A stretch of DNA of 64,000 nt from Shewanella sp. KX20019 (GCF_016757755.1 NZ_CP068437.1:3968001-4032000); one strand, 5' to 3'. Shown: positions 42,661-55,985, counted from the first letter of the stretch. Notes: generated from the letters alone by a model not told the origin. Program-made: numbers and translations.

Positions 42661-42690
42661 AAAAAAGCCGAGCTGGTGCTCGGCTTTTTC
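42661..42690 (-). terminator. Terminator of the second tRNA-Trp gene
   Basis: Hairpin AAAAAGCCGAGC-ACCA-GCTCGGCTTTTTT on the minus strand; a duplicate of the one at 42384 with a changed loop. Confidence 0.9.
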
Positions 42691-42695
42691 GAATT

Positions 42696-42772
42696 TGGCA
42701 GGGGTGGGGAGACTCGAACTCACAACATGCGGTTTTGGAGACCGCCGCTCTACCAATTGGAGCTACACCCCT
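42696..42772 (-). tRNA. tRNA-Trp (CCA), copy 2
   Basis: 77 nt with CCA. It differs from copy 1 in the anticodon stem, GCGGT/ACCGC, where the outer pair has flipped and stays paired. The U-C mismatch in the T stem is shared. The duplicated cassette period is 277 bp. Confidence 0.96.
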
Positions 42773-42784
42773 GTTGAAGACGTC

Positions 42785-42813
42785 ACTATGCGTAAACTGA
42801 CTGAAAAGGTAAA
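42785..42813 (-). promoter_or_regulatory. Promoter of tRNA-Trp copy 2
   Basis: -35 TTTACC, 17-base spacer, -10 CATAGT. One base worse in the -10 than the copy 1 promoter. Confidence 0.65.
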
Positions 42814-43199
42814 GTACTTTTTAAGACTAAAGCTACTGACTGCATTTTTTTTACGCAGAAGCACTATCAAGGTTCAGGTATTGCACAACAACGTGCTGAT
42901 ATTGGCCTATTTTGCTTATCTCCCACCTCCCAAGCAATAGCTAAAGCAAGAGAGGTAGCTCTTATCTAATCCGCCTAGCCGCTATACAGTTACATCCTCA
43001 CTCCCCATTAGGCAGCATCCTCTAAAAATTAGAGTTATTGATCGCCGAAGGTATCAGAGAGTCTATTGATACCGAGTACGAGATCACTTACGGCGCATCA
43101 GATATTTACTGCATATTGCATCCACTAGCGCAACTGAAGACTTGTAACCTCCTTTGTCAATCAAGACGCCCTGAAACAGCAACGACACCAAGTTTCAGA

Positions 43200-44126
43200 A
43201 ACGGTCTATTCACTCTCTTACAGCTCGATAATTAGAAAGAGTCGGCGCCTGTAATCGCCAGCTACGCTAGAGCTCCGCGCTGACTAACAAGGATTCGGGG
43301 GAGTGCAGAAAGTGTTGGGGCAACTTTCGGCCGTAAGCACATCGCTATTGCGATATTCACCCTACACCGCCATTGATGGTGGAAGTGTCGATTATGCACG
43401 ACTATGTGGATATAGGAGCTACGATGCCAAGGATGGACAAAGGGAGAATAATGCAGGAGCAATTATCGACCTATCATATTCCCCTTGTGAGAGTTACCAT
43501 TCAAAAGCTGTTAAACGAATAAATCCCCCCCCACAAAGTACTAGGTATTTATCGCTTCTATCTCGAGACAGAGGTGATGAACAGCCGCGTCTGGAAATGA
43601 GCTACTCTTTATTTTCCTCGAAGTGGACACATGGGCATATCGACCACATAGCAATAAATGCCAATACTCAGAGTCATTAAACCATGCATGTAATGACTCG
43701 AAACCACAAATCGCAGACGTAAAAAAGCCCGTTACGCTAGCAACAGGCTATTCACTCTCTTACGAGACTGATATTAGAAAGAGTCGCGTCTGGAAATGAC
43801 CTACTCCTTATTATCCTCGCGGGCGCCGCTTGGGCATATCGACCACACAGCTATAAATGCCAATACTCAGAGTCATTAAACCCTGCATGTAATGACTCGA
43901 AACCACAAATCGCAGACATAAAAAAGCCCGTTGCGCTAGCAACAGGCTATTCACTCTCTTACGAGACCGATATTAGAAAAAGTCGCGTCAGGAAATGAGC
44001 TACTCCTTATTATCCTCCTCAAAGTGGACACATGGGCATATTGACCACATAGTGGCTCTCGTTTTAAAGCTGGGAAAAATGCCGTTGATCCATACTCATA
44101 ACGACTCAAAACCACAAATCGCGACG
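43200..44126 (-). repeat. Tandem array of decayed 5S-tail plus terminator units
   Basis: Three units of about 199 bp begin at 43586, 43785 and 43984. Each begins with a copy of the 5S 3' end (CTGGAAATGA-CTACTC), here decayed after about 20 bases. Each then has its own intervening sequence and a terminator AAAAAGCCCGTT...AGCAAC-GGGCT; the third ends at the functional rrn terminator before the real 5S gene. An older fragment lies at 43203-43250. Terminator hairpins of the decayed units are near 43719-43750 and 43919-43950. From 42840 to 43200 and 43260 to 43580 I see no gene. Confidence 0.75.
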
Positions 44127-44157
44127 TAAAAAAGCCCGTTGCGTTAGCAACGGGCTT
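44127..44157 (-). terminator. Terminator of the rRNA operon
   Basis: Minus-strand hairpin AAGCCCGTTGC-TAAC-GCAACGGGCTT followed by six T residues, about 25 bases past the 5S end. Confidence 0.92.
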
Positions 44158-44181
44158 AATACTCTCTTTCGAGAAATTAGG

Positions 44182-44300
44182 CGCCTGGAAATGACCTACT
44201 CTCACATGGGGAAACCCCACACTACCATCGGCGATACTGTGTTTCACTTCTGAGTTCGGAATGGGATCAGGTGGGACCACAGCTCTATGGTTTCCAGACA
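44182..44300 (-). rRNA. rrf: 5S ribosomal RNA
   Basis: 119 nt. Conserved GTGGTCCCACCTGA, CCGAACTCAGAAGTGAAAC and GCCGATGGTAGTGTGGGG. Ends TGTCTGGAAA and TTTCCAGGCG pair to close helix I. Confidence 0.96.
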
Positions 44301-44469
44301 AATTTGGTTATTACTTTCAGCTTTTAAAAAGCTAAAGGTAAAAAGTTTAGAAAGCTGATACTCGCTACCGCAAGTAATATTAAATTATTGAGTCTTACAC
44401 ACACATTAAGTGCTTCTAATTCTGGTTTCTGTCGAAACATCAGTCTCATACAAAACCCATCAGGGTTGT

Positions 44470-47374
<2,905 letters not shown>

Positions 47375-47771
47375 ATACAACCCAAATAAGTCTCTATGAG
47401 AAATAATCGTTGTTTCAAGCGGGTAAGCTCAAAACAGTCGTATCGTAACTAATGGTTTCTACTTTCGCCAAAATTAGAATTTTTAACTCGTAACCGTTAA
47501 GTCACAAGCCAAGACACTTAATGTTTAAGTGTTTAGAACTCAATTTTTTAATTTCGCGCTAATCCTATAAATAACAATACGATAAATCGTAGCTGCTATC
47601 CCTTTCAGATTAACACTATCAGCTTTCCAAATTTTTAAAGAACGATATCACTGCAACAAGGCAGGATATTTTGTCGCTCGCCTCAACTCAATTAAGAGAT
47701 AAGGAGAACAAGCAATCTGTGTGGACACTCAAACGTATTTGCATACTTCAGATGCGAGTTAGTCGTATAGG
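47375..47771 (-). other. 16S-23S internal transcribed spacer without tRNA
   Basis: 397 bp. I find no cloverleaf, no anticodon arm and no CCA on the transcribed strand. It has a boxA-like GTTCTTTAAAAATTTGG and a segment CCACACAGATTGCTTG that pairs with the 16S leader to form the 16S processing stem. Confidence 0.85.
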
Positions 47772-49313
<1,542 letters not shown>

Positions 49314-49527
49314 AAAGTTTTTTGCTTTACCCCGTTAAGAGCAAAGCGGCTCAATGAATTATACTGTTTTTCAAATATCCGAAGATATTCGAAGTTTACA
49401 TATTGCTATGGTCACTCAGTGGTTCATTGAGTTAATATTTTTGATTGCTCGTCCTCTACTAGAGAGGAGCGAAGCAATTTCGAATAACTCAACACCTGTG
49501 AGTGCCCACACAGATTTGCTTGTCATA

Positions 49528-49540
49528 TTGTTAAAGAGCG
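49528..49540 (-). promoter_or_regulatory. boxA antitermination site in the rrn leader
   Basis: CGCTCTTTAACA on the transcribed strand matches the Nus-factor boxA core (TGCTCTTTAACA). It is followed by the half of the 16S processing stem AAATCTGTGTGGGCACTC. Confidence 0.85.
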
Positions 49541-49597
49541 TGACATCAATCTTTCAGATGTCGCCGAAGACGCTAGGTCGTTGGCTTGAGGAGGCGT

Positions 49598-49625
49598 ATT
49601 CTACACTCTCCAGTGTCGGCGTCAA
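49598..49625 (-). promoter_or_regulatory. rrn promoter P2
   Basis: -35 TTGACG, 16-base spacer, -10 TAGAAT, then ACGCCTCC. About 285 bp upstream of the 16S gene. Confidence 0.85.
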
Positions 49626-49812
49626 GGGCTTATTTTAAGAAGTTTTTCAAGCGATGATTTCTTAACCACTCTCGTGAAATCAATCATTACCCGAAGCCCT
49701 TAAAGCGCTTGTCACCTGAATCAAATCTCCGAAGAAGTTTAACTCTCTAACACTGCTGCAAGTCCCGTACAACCTAAGCTGTTGGCCTCCTGTGCCGTGT
49801 CAGTGGATGCGC

Positions 49813-49840
49813 ATTATAGGGAAATCTAACAAGAGCACAA
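49813..49840 (-). promoter_or_regulatory. rrn promoter P1
   Basis: -35 TTGTGC, 16-base spacer ending TTTCCC, -10 TATAAT, discriminator GCGCATCC. It closely matches E. coli rrnB P1 (TTGTCA-16-TATAATGCGCCACC), so growth-rate and stringent control are likely. An A/T-rich stretch lies upstream of the -35 where the UP element would be. The rest of 49841-50030 shows nothing I can name. Confidence 0.88.
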
Positions 49841-50030
49841 GGGGTTAAATACTAAAAAGTGCAATAAAAATGAAATAAGGTTTCAACCCGTGCAAAATCC
49901 ACCCACAAAGTACATATATCATCCAAAACATGTCTAAAACGGCCGTTTACACTAATTTCACTGGCTTAACACTTTGGTTGATTTACCTCTTGATAGGTCA
50001 TTTTAAAGAAGACTGTTGCTTACATGCTTT

Positions 50031-50138
50031 GTTTTGACGATGACACGAGCATCTTCAAGTAGGATGGGAATATGAGATCTGTTGCTATTCATATAGTGTT
50101 CACGCTAGCATGAGGAACACTCGTTTCATCGTCAAAAC
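50031..50138. repeat. Long inverted repeat upstream of the DUF4124 gene
   Basis: GTTTTGACGATGACACGAG (50031-50049) and CTCGTTTCATCGTCAAAAC (50120-50138) are complementary at 18 of 19 positions and enclose 70 bp. The right arm ends 31 bases before the gene at 50170. No T run follows, so it is not a simple terminator. Confidence 0.7.
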
Positions 50139-50169
50139 TAATCATAGATATAACTATGGAAGGTGAATA

Positions 50170-50679
50170 ATGGTATTTGATCCAGCTAATGGTGTCGCGG
50201 AATATAAAGTAGCTCCATTTATATCCACTCAATCACTTTGGGTAATGCTCAGTAGCTTGTTACTCATAGCGAGTCTGTTTAGCAGTAATTTATATGCTAG
50301 CGAAATCTATACATGGGTTGATGAAGATGGCGTAACTCATTTTACTCAGGAGCCTCCAGAGCAACAAAACGCTGAAAAAATGTATAGCGAAGATATAAAG
50401 CCTGGAAAAATAGGCAGTGTATCTCCAACCAACTCGTCCAAATTAGCAGAGGCCCCGACAGAGCTAGAAAGAGCTGCACTCGCAATAAATGAATCAGATA
50501 AAGCACAAGCAAAATCAATATGCGAAAGTGCTAAGCACAGCCTTAGTGTATTAACGAGCCATTCAAAACTTAATAAAAGGAGTAAAGAAACTGGCAAAAC
50601 CGTGGCAATGACCGAGGGGCAGCGACAAGCTACTATAGCCGAGCAAAAAGAGCGGATCTCTTTATTTTGCCAAAAGTAA
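50170..50679 (+). CDS. DUF4124 envelope protein
   Basis: 169-residue protein with a hydrophobic segment at ~24-43 (LWVMLSSLLLIASLFSSNLYA) that looks like a signal peptide with a long N-region. A DUF4124 module comes next (EIYTWVDEDGVTHFTQEPP), then a charged low-complexity tail with two cysteines. DUF4124 proteins are exported and of unknown function; the module resembles a small beta-sheet found in various cell-envelope proteins. GGAAGGTG precedes the ATG. A start at the ATG of residue 26 would give a shorter conventional signal but lacks a good ribosome site. Confidence 0.8.
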   Translation: MVFDPANGVAEYKVAPFISTQSLWVMLSSLLLIASLFSSNLYASEIYTWVDEDGVTHFTQEPPEQQNAEKMYSEDIKPGKIGSVSPTNSSKLAEAPTELERAALAINESDKAQAKSICESAKHSLSVLTSHSKLNKRSKETGKTVAMTEGQRQATIAEQKERISLFCQK

Positions 50680-50739
50680 TTAATATTGACTAAAAAGACT
50701 TAGAAACAGACTCCGCAGAAGCCCGTTTCTAAACGTTAG

Positions 50740-51063
50740 CTACTTACCCGCACCAAGGTTATACATAGAATACTGTACACCACCTTCACATGCTTTAAGG
50801 CCTGCTGCCCAACCATCATCAAATTTATCTAATCCATCAAGGGCTGTATCTTTTGCTACCGAATCATAAAGCTCTGCTTGTTGCTTCTTCATTACATAAG
50901 CATTCTTACAGCCTCGGAAATATCCATAATGATATAGGCTCTCATACTCTTTATTACCTTCGCCTATGTAGGGCGCCGACGTTTGCTCTTTTTTATCACT
51001 GGAGTTAGCACAGCCTACCATTACCATTGACGTTAAAACGATTATTGCTAACTGACGTTTCAT
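50740..51063 (-). CDS. Small lipoprotein of unknown function
   Basis: 107 residues with lipobox Cys18 (MVMVGC-ANSS), so a lipid-anchored envelope protein. The mature part has YESLYHYGYFRGCKNAYVMKKQQAELYDS and DDGWAAGLKACEGG; two further cysteines may form a disulfide. The pattern GYFRGC...GWAAGLKAC recalls small YfjS/YafY-like lipoproteins, but I cannot assign a family. GGGAG precedes the start. It converges with the DUF4124 gene. Confidence 0.75.
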   Translation of the reverse strand: MKRQLAIIVLTSMVMVGCANSSDKKEQTSAPYIGEGNKEYESLYHYGYFRGCKNAYVMKKQQAELYDSVAKDTALDGLDKFDDGWAAGLKACEGGVQYSMYNLGAGK

Positions 51064-51301
51064 ACTGTTCTCTCCCTGTCACGAACAAGCTTTAGTAGTA
51101 GCCATTAGCATTTATACTAAAAAGCAGATACTAGCTGCTAGCTATACTAATTTTAATAATATTGAGTATTGTTGAATAATTGGATAATACAAACATATCG
51201 GTAATATGAACTGGAAGTTCCGCTATCAAGTAAGCTTAACACTACAAATATTAGTATAGCTGTAGCTCTATACAGCGAGATAGGCGATGGCGATGCATTA
51301 A
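51064..51301. other. AT-rich intergenic sequence upstream of the small lipoprotein gene
   Basis: Contains no open frame or repeat of note; presumably carries the lipoprotein promoter. Confidence 0.4.
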
Positions 51302-51333
51302 AAAGTGGCATCAACCCTAGTTAATGCCACTTT
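51302..51333 (-). terminator. Terminator of clpB
   Basis: Minus-strand hairpin AAAGTGGCATTAA.../...TTGATGCCACTTTTT, 33 bases past the clpB stop. Confidence 0.88.
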
Positions 51334-51365
51334 AAAACGTCTTGAGTAACAGAGTTACCACAGTA

Positions 51366-53939
51366 TTACTGAGTAAAGCAGAGTTGCCCTTCGGTAACGG
51401 TTACCTGTATCGGTGTACCAGGCTGAAGCTGTCCACTTAATATCTTTTGTGCCAATGGGTTTTCAACCTCTTGCTGCAGAGCTCGCTTCAACGGTCTTGC
51501 ACCATAAATCGGATCATAGCCCGCATCAGCAATAACGGCCAATGCTTCATCACTGATCTCCAGTTCATAGTCTTTCTCTGACAACCTAAGTTGCAGTGCC
51601 TCTATCTGAATCCTAGCAATATGGGCAATATTGGATTTATCCAGTGGATGGAAAACCACGGACTCGTCAACACGATTTAAGAATTCGGGCCTAAAGTGCT
51701 GCGTCACCACCTGCATCACATTGGACTTCATCTCTTCGTAGCTTTGCTCGCCAAAGCCTGCTTGAATAACATCAGAACCAAGGTTTGATGTCATAATCAC
51801 CACAGTATTACGAAAATCTACAGTGCGACCTTGGCCATCCGTTAAACGACCATCATCTAATACCTGCAGTAAAATGTTAAATACATCGGGATGTGCCTTT
51901 TCAACTTCATCAAGCAATATGACTGAATAAGGCTTACGCCTTACCGCTTCAGTTAAGTAACCGCCCTCTTCATAACCTACATATCCAGGAGGTGCTCCAA
52001 CCAAACGCGATACTGAGTGCTTTTCCATAAACTCAGACATATCAATTCGTACCAGTGCTGATTCAGTATCAAATAGGAACTTGGCGAGTGACTTACAAAG
52101 TTCTGTTTTACCCACACCCGTTGGGCCTAAGAATAGAAAAGAACCAATCGGTCGACTTGGATCAGAAAGCCCGGCTCGACTACGACGAATTGCATTTGAT
52201 ACAGAATCAACTGCTTCATTCTGACCGATGACACGTTCATGCAGCGCGTCTTCCATCTGCAGCAACTTTTCCCGTTCCCCTTCAAGCATTTTTGATACAG
52301 GGATCCCAGTCGCCTTAGATAACACTTCTGCGATTTCAACGTCAGTAACCTTATTACGCAACAAGGTCATATCTTGCATTTCGGCTTGCGCCGCTAAGTC
52401 GAGTTGCTTTTCAAGTGCAGGAATGCGGCCGTACTGTAACTCTGACATACGGGTTAAGTCGCCCGCTCGCCTGGCAACCTCTAAATCCATTCTTGCTTGC
52501 TCTAGATCAGCTTTAATCTGTTGCGTACCCGCGAGGGCAGCTTTTTCGGTGTGCCAAATTTCATTCAGCTCAGCAGCCTTAGCTTCAACCTCTTTTAGCT
52601 CAGTACGCAGTACTTCCAAACGGCGTAAACTGGCTTCATCTTCCTCCTTGCGCACCGCTTGCTCTTCCAGCTTTAACTGAATAGCACGGCGTTCGAGTCG
52701 ATCAAGAGATTCAGGCTTCGAATCTATTTGGATTCTGATACTTGATGCAGCTTCATCAATCAGGTCTATCGCTTTATCAGGCAATTTACGATCTGAAATA
52801 TAGCGATTTGACATACTGGCTGCCGCGACGATTGCAGGGTCAGTGATCTCAACGTGATGATGCAGCTCATAACGCTCTTTAAGGCCACGTAAAATAGCAA
52901 TGGTATCTTCAACATTAGGCTCATCCACCAGCACCTTTTGAAAACGACGCTCTAACGCTGCATCCTTTTCAATATACTGACGATATTCATCTAATGTTGT
53001 CGCACCTACACAATGTAGATCGCCACGTGCCAATGCTGGTTTAAGCATATTACCCGCATCCATTGCACCATCGCCTTTACCAGCGCCAACCATGGTATGT
53101 AGCTCATCTATAAAGAGGATCACTTGCCCCTCCTCTTGAGAAAGCTCATTAAGAACCGCTTTTAAACGCTCCTCAAATTCACCTCGGTATTTTGCACCAG
53201 CAATCAAAGCACCCATATCTAAAGATAGAACCCGTTTGTTTTTGATCCCTTCTGGCACTTCATTGTTAATGATCCGCTGTGCTAATCCCTCTACAATGGC
53301 GGTTTTACCGACACCAGGTTCACCAATCAATACTGGATTATTCTTGCTACGACGCTGCAATACTTGAATAGTGCGACGAATTTCGTCATCGCGGCCAATA
53401 ACAGGATCTAACTTGCCCTGCTCTGCTCGTTCAGTAAGATCGACGGTGAACTTTTTAAGCGCTTGGCGCTGATCTTCCGCGTTAGGGTCATCAACCTTTT
53501 GGCCATTACGCATCTGTTCTATGGTCGACTCCATTAACGTCTTTGTTGCACCGGACTTCTTTAGTGCCTGTGCTAAGGCGTCATTGCCCTCAAGCGCAGC
53601 TAAGACAAACAATTCACTTGAGATAAATTTGTCTTTACGTTTTTGTGCCAGCTTGTCGCACAAATTCAGTAAACGGATCAGTGCTTGAGATAACTGTACA
53701 TCTCCGCCCGTCCCCTCTACTTGTGGTCTTTGCTCTAGCTCTTGGCTCAACAACGAGCGCAGAGTACTCACTTGAATGCCCGCTTGGGTCAGAAGGGTGT
53801 GAATTGACCCGCCATCTTGATTCAACAGTGCCATCATCAAGTGGGCAGGTTCTATAAATTGGTGATCTCGACCCAATGCTAATGATTGAGCATCCGATAT
53901 AGCAATTTGGAATTTATTGGTCATACGATCGAGTCGCAT
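51366..53939 (-). CDS. clpB: Protein disaggregase ClpB
   Basis: Hsp100 disaggregase that threads aggregated proteins through a hexamer with DnaK. 857 residues as in E. coli: N-terminal Clp repeat domain (1-145), first AAA+ module with Walker A GEPGVGKTAIVEG (~205) and pore tyrosine in GAKYRGEFEERLKAV, the ClpB coiled-coil middle domain (~410-530), second AAA+ module with GPTGVGKTELCK (~606) and pore loop GAPPGYVGYEEGG, and a C-terminal D2-small domain. No IGF loop for ClpP, as expected for ClpB. A consensus sigma-32 promoter lies upstream. Confidence 0.98.
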   Translation of the reverse strand: MRLDRMTNKFQIAISDAQSLALGRDHQFIEPAHLMMALLNQDGGSIHTLLTQAGIQVSTLRSLLSQELEQRPQVEGTGGDVQLSQALIRLLNLCDKLAQKRKDKFISSELFVLAALEGNDALAQALKKSGATKTLMESTIEQMRNGQKVDDPNAEDQRQALKKFTVDLTERAEQGKLDPVIGRDDEIRRTIQVLQRRSKNNPVLIGEPGVGKTAIVEGLAQRIINNEVPEGIKNKRVLSLDMGALIAGAKYRGEFEERLKAVLNELSQEEGQVILFIDELHTMVGAGKGDGAMDAGNMLKPALARGDLHCVGATTLDEYRQYIEKDAALERRFQKVLVDEPNVEDTIAILRGLKERYELHHHVEITDPAIVAAASMSNRYISDRKLPDKAIDLIDEAASSIRIQIDSKPESLDRLERRAIQLKLEEQAVRKEEDEASLRRLEVLRTELKEVEAKAAELNEIWHTEKAALAGTQQIKADLEQARMDLEVARRAGDLTRMSELQYGRIPALEKQLDLAAQAEMQDMTLLRNKVTDVEIAEVLSKATGIPVSKMLEGEREKLLQMEDALHERVIGQNEAVDSVSNAIRRSRAGLSDPSRPIGSFLFLGPTGVGKTELCKSLAKFLFDTESALVRIDMSEFMEKHSVSRLVGAPPGYVGYEEGGYLTEAVRRKPYSVILLDEVEKAHPDVFNILLQVLDDGRLTDGQGRTVDFRNTVVIMTSNLGSDVIQAGFGEQSYEEMKSNVMQVVTQHFRPEFLNRVDESVVFHPLDKSNIAHIARIQIEALQLRLSEKDYELEISDEALAVIADAGYDPIYGARPLKRALQQEVENPLAQKILSGQLQPGTPIQVTVTEGQLCFTQ

Positions 53940-54110
53940 AATTCCTCCGATAACTTATTACTTGAATCCAGCGTTAGCTTTGTAACAGGGACATGCATGG
54001 AGTGCATCGAGCACGCAACTCTGAATAGAAAGACTGACTCCATTCACGCTTTGATACAAACAAGATATATTGATTTGCTCTACAAGACAGTAAAGCATCT
54101 GATAACTAAA

Positions 54111-54138
54111 AGATGGGGGCTAAACGAGCAATTTCAAG
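54111..54138 (-). promoter_or_regulatory. Sigma-32 heat-shock promoter of clpB
   Basis: CTTGAAA (54138-54132), 13-base spacer, CCCCATCT (54118-54111): a full match to the RpoH consensus CTTGAAA-N11-16-CCCCAT. It starts clpB transcription about 165 bp before the ATG, inside the pgeF-clpB gap. Confidence 0.92.
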
Positions 54139-54145
54139 TCAAGGT

Positions 54146-54892
54146 TTACGCTTCAAGCCAAATAAATGATGCCATTCTGCCTGTAACACCATCTCGGCGA
54201 TAGGAAAAAAACGATTCAGCATCGGTTAGCGTACAACGCTTATCGGCAAAGATGGTATTTATACCCAGCTTGGTTAATCTAAGTTTTGCCAGACCATGAA
54301 GATCGGCTAAGTATTTATCACTAAGATGTTCACTCGTTGGCACAAAACAATCTTGAGCTTCGGCGTGCTTTGCCTCAAATTGCTGCTTCACTTCAAAGCC
54401 AACTTCAAAAGCTTTAGCTCCAATAGCGGGACCTAAGTATGCGATCAAGTCTTGTGGGGAATGGCTAAACTTGTTGACTGCGGCTTCAATTATGCCATCA
54501 CACAATCCGCGCCAGCCAGCATGCACTGCTGCGACTTCAGTGCCGCTTTTATCGCACAGCAAAATAGGCAGACAGTCTGCTGTCATCACCACACACACCT
54601 GGTTGCTATTATTACAATAGCTAGCATCAGCATGATGGGTTTGACTATTATCGGCATTTACAACGTTAATACTGTGAGTCTGTTCAAGCCAAGCAGGGCT
54701 TACAGGCAGGTTCAGACGTTGTTCGATGTTCTGTCGATTACGAGTCACACAAGTAGGTTCATCGCCAACATGTGCACCGAGGTTTAAGCTATCGTATGGA
54801 GGAAGACTTATCCCGCCTTGGCGAGTCGAGAAAGCCAGGTTTACTCCCTTAGGAATAAACCAAGCTTGTTTCTCATCGAAAGCATCTGTCAT
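54146..54892 (-). CDS. pgeF: PgeF/YfiH multicopper-oxidase-like protein
   Basis: Family DUF152. Members act as peptidoglycan editing factor (removing UDP-MurNAc-L-Ser errors) and show purine-nucleoside or polyphenol-oxidase activity in vitro. 248 residues with metal-site motifs LEQTHSINVVNAD, MTADCLPILLCD and VAAVHAGWRGLCDGI. It follows rluD with a one-base overlap and precedes clpB, the E. coli rluD-yfiH-clpB order. Confidence 0.93.
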   Translation of the reverse strand: MTDAFDEKQAWFIPKGVNLAFSTRQGGISLPPYDSLNLGAHVGDEPTCVTRNRQNIEQRLNLPVSPAWLEQTHSINVVNADNSQTHHADASYCNNSNQVCVVMTADCLPILLCDKSGTEVAAVHAGWRGLCDGIIEAAVNKFSHSPQDLIAYLGPAIGAKAFEVGFEVKQQFEAKHAEAQDCFVPTSEHLSDKYLADLHGLAKLRLTKLGINTIFADKRCTLTDAESFFSYRRDGVTGRMASFIWLEA

Positions 54893-55863
54893 TAAATAAC
54901 AGGTGGATTATCTATAGTATCTTGACGAAGTGCTTTAGTCAGCTTCACCATGTCTTCTGGAATAGGCGCGCGCCAGCTCATCACTTCACAAGTGAAAGGA
55001 TGTGCTAGTTCAAGTCGAATCGCATGCAATGCTTGTCGTCTGAAAGCCATATAAGTTTCGAAAAAGTCAGGTGCAGCCCCTTTTGGAGGACGCGGTCGAC
55101 CAGCATAAACAGGATCACCAACTAACACGTGGCCCATGTAAGCCATATGTACACGAATTTGGTGCGTACGACCCGATTCTAGACGAAGGCGCAAACGCGT
55201 ATGCAGTCTGAACTTTTCAGCTACACGGTAATGCGTCATCGCAGGTTTACCATTATGCACTACAGCCATATGTGTGCGTTTAGTTGGATGACGATCGATA
55301 GGCTCATCGATGGTACCGCCAGCAATAATAGTACCTTGAACAATCGCTTCGTATTCACGCGTGATCTCACGAGCCTGCAGTGCAGTCACCAAATGAGTTT
55401 GCGCTTCAACCGTTTTAGCCACAACCATTAAACCTGTGGTGTCTTTATCTAAACGATGAACAATACCTGCACGCGGTACCAATTCGATACCAGGGCAATG
55501 ATGCAGCAATGCATTCATTAAGGTACCGTCTTGATTACCAGCACCAGGATGTACAACTAGACCAGCTTGCTTATTGATAACCAAAATATGGTCATCTTCA
55601 TAAATAATATCTAGGTCGATAGCTTGGGCTTTTGCGGATGTTTCCTCTTCCAGCGTCGCATCTACGACGATGTCCTGACCTTCCAGAACTTTCACTCTGG
55701 GTTTATCAGTAACAGTGCCATCAATGCTGACTGCACCGGACAGAATCCACTCTTTAATGCGTGTTCGCGAGTAATCAGGGAACAAATCAGCCAGAGTCTG
55801 GTCTAATCTTTGCCCTGATTGTATTGATGTTATCTCGCTTTTTAGTTTAATCTCTTGAGTCAT
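54892..55863 (-). CDS. rluD: 23S rRNA pseudouridine(1911/1915/1917) synthase RluD
   Basis: Makes the three pseudouridines in helix 69 of 23S rRNA; RlmH (encoded at 32646) then methylates Psi1915. The ATG at 55863 gives MTQEIKLKSEITSIQSGQRLDQTL, aligned with the E. coli N terminus; a GTG five codons earlier is not needed. An S4 RNA-binding domain covers ~18-75. The catalytic aspartate lies in GIVHRLDKDTTGLMVVAK, and the conserved R-x-H-Q-I-R is in SGRTHQIRVHMA. It diverges from bamD. Confidence 0.96.
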   Translation of the reverse strand: MTQEIKLKSEITSIQSGQRLDQTLADLFPDYSRTRIKEWILSGAVSIDGTVTDKPRVKVLEGQDIVVDATLEEETSAKAQAIDLDIIYEDDHILVINKQAGLVVHPGAGNQDGTLMNALLHHCPGIELVPRAGIVHRLDKDTTGLMVVAKTVEAQTHLVTALQAREITREYEAIVQGTIIAGGTIDEPIDRHPTKRTHMAVVHNGKPAMTHYRVAEKFRLHTRLRLRLESGRTHQIRVHMAYMGHVLVGDPVYAGRPRPPKGAAPDFFETYMAFRRQALHAIRLELAHPFTCEVMSWRAPIPEDMVKLTKALRQDTIDNPPVI

Positions 55864-55985
55864 ATGAACCGTACCCACGTTTCGGGGTCCAAAAATGTTT
55901 ACTATCTGTTACAATCGGATTGTTTCTATTTTATCGTAAAATGGAAAAATTCATAACTATAACTTTAAAAGAATCGAATTCAAGT

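Noticed and set aside
43038..43680. Plus-strand frames of 65 and 125 codons in the 5S-tail array
   Set aside because: No ribosome site, composition unlike neighbouring genes, and they cross repeat-unit boundaries.
49354..49638. 94-codon plus-strand frame in the rrn leader
   Set aside because: It runs antisense through boxA, the processing stem and promoter P2, so it is chance coding potential.
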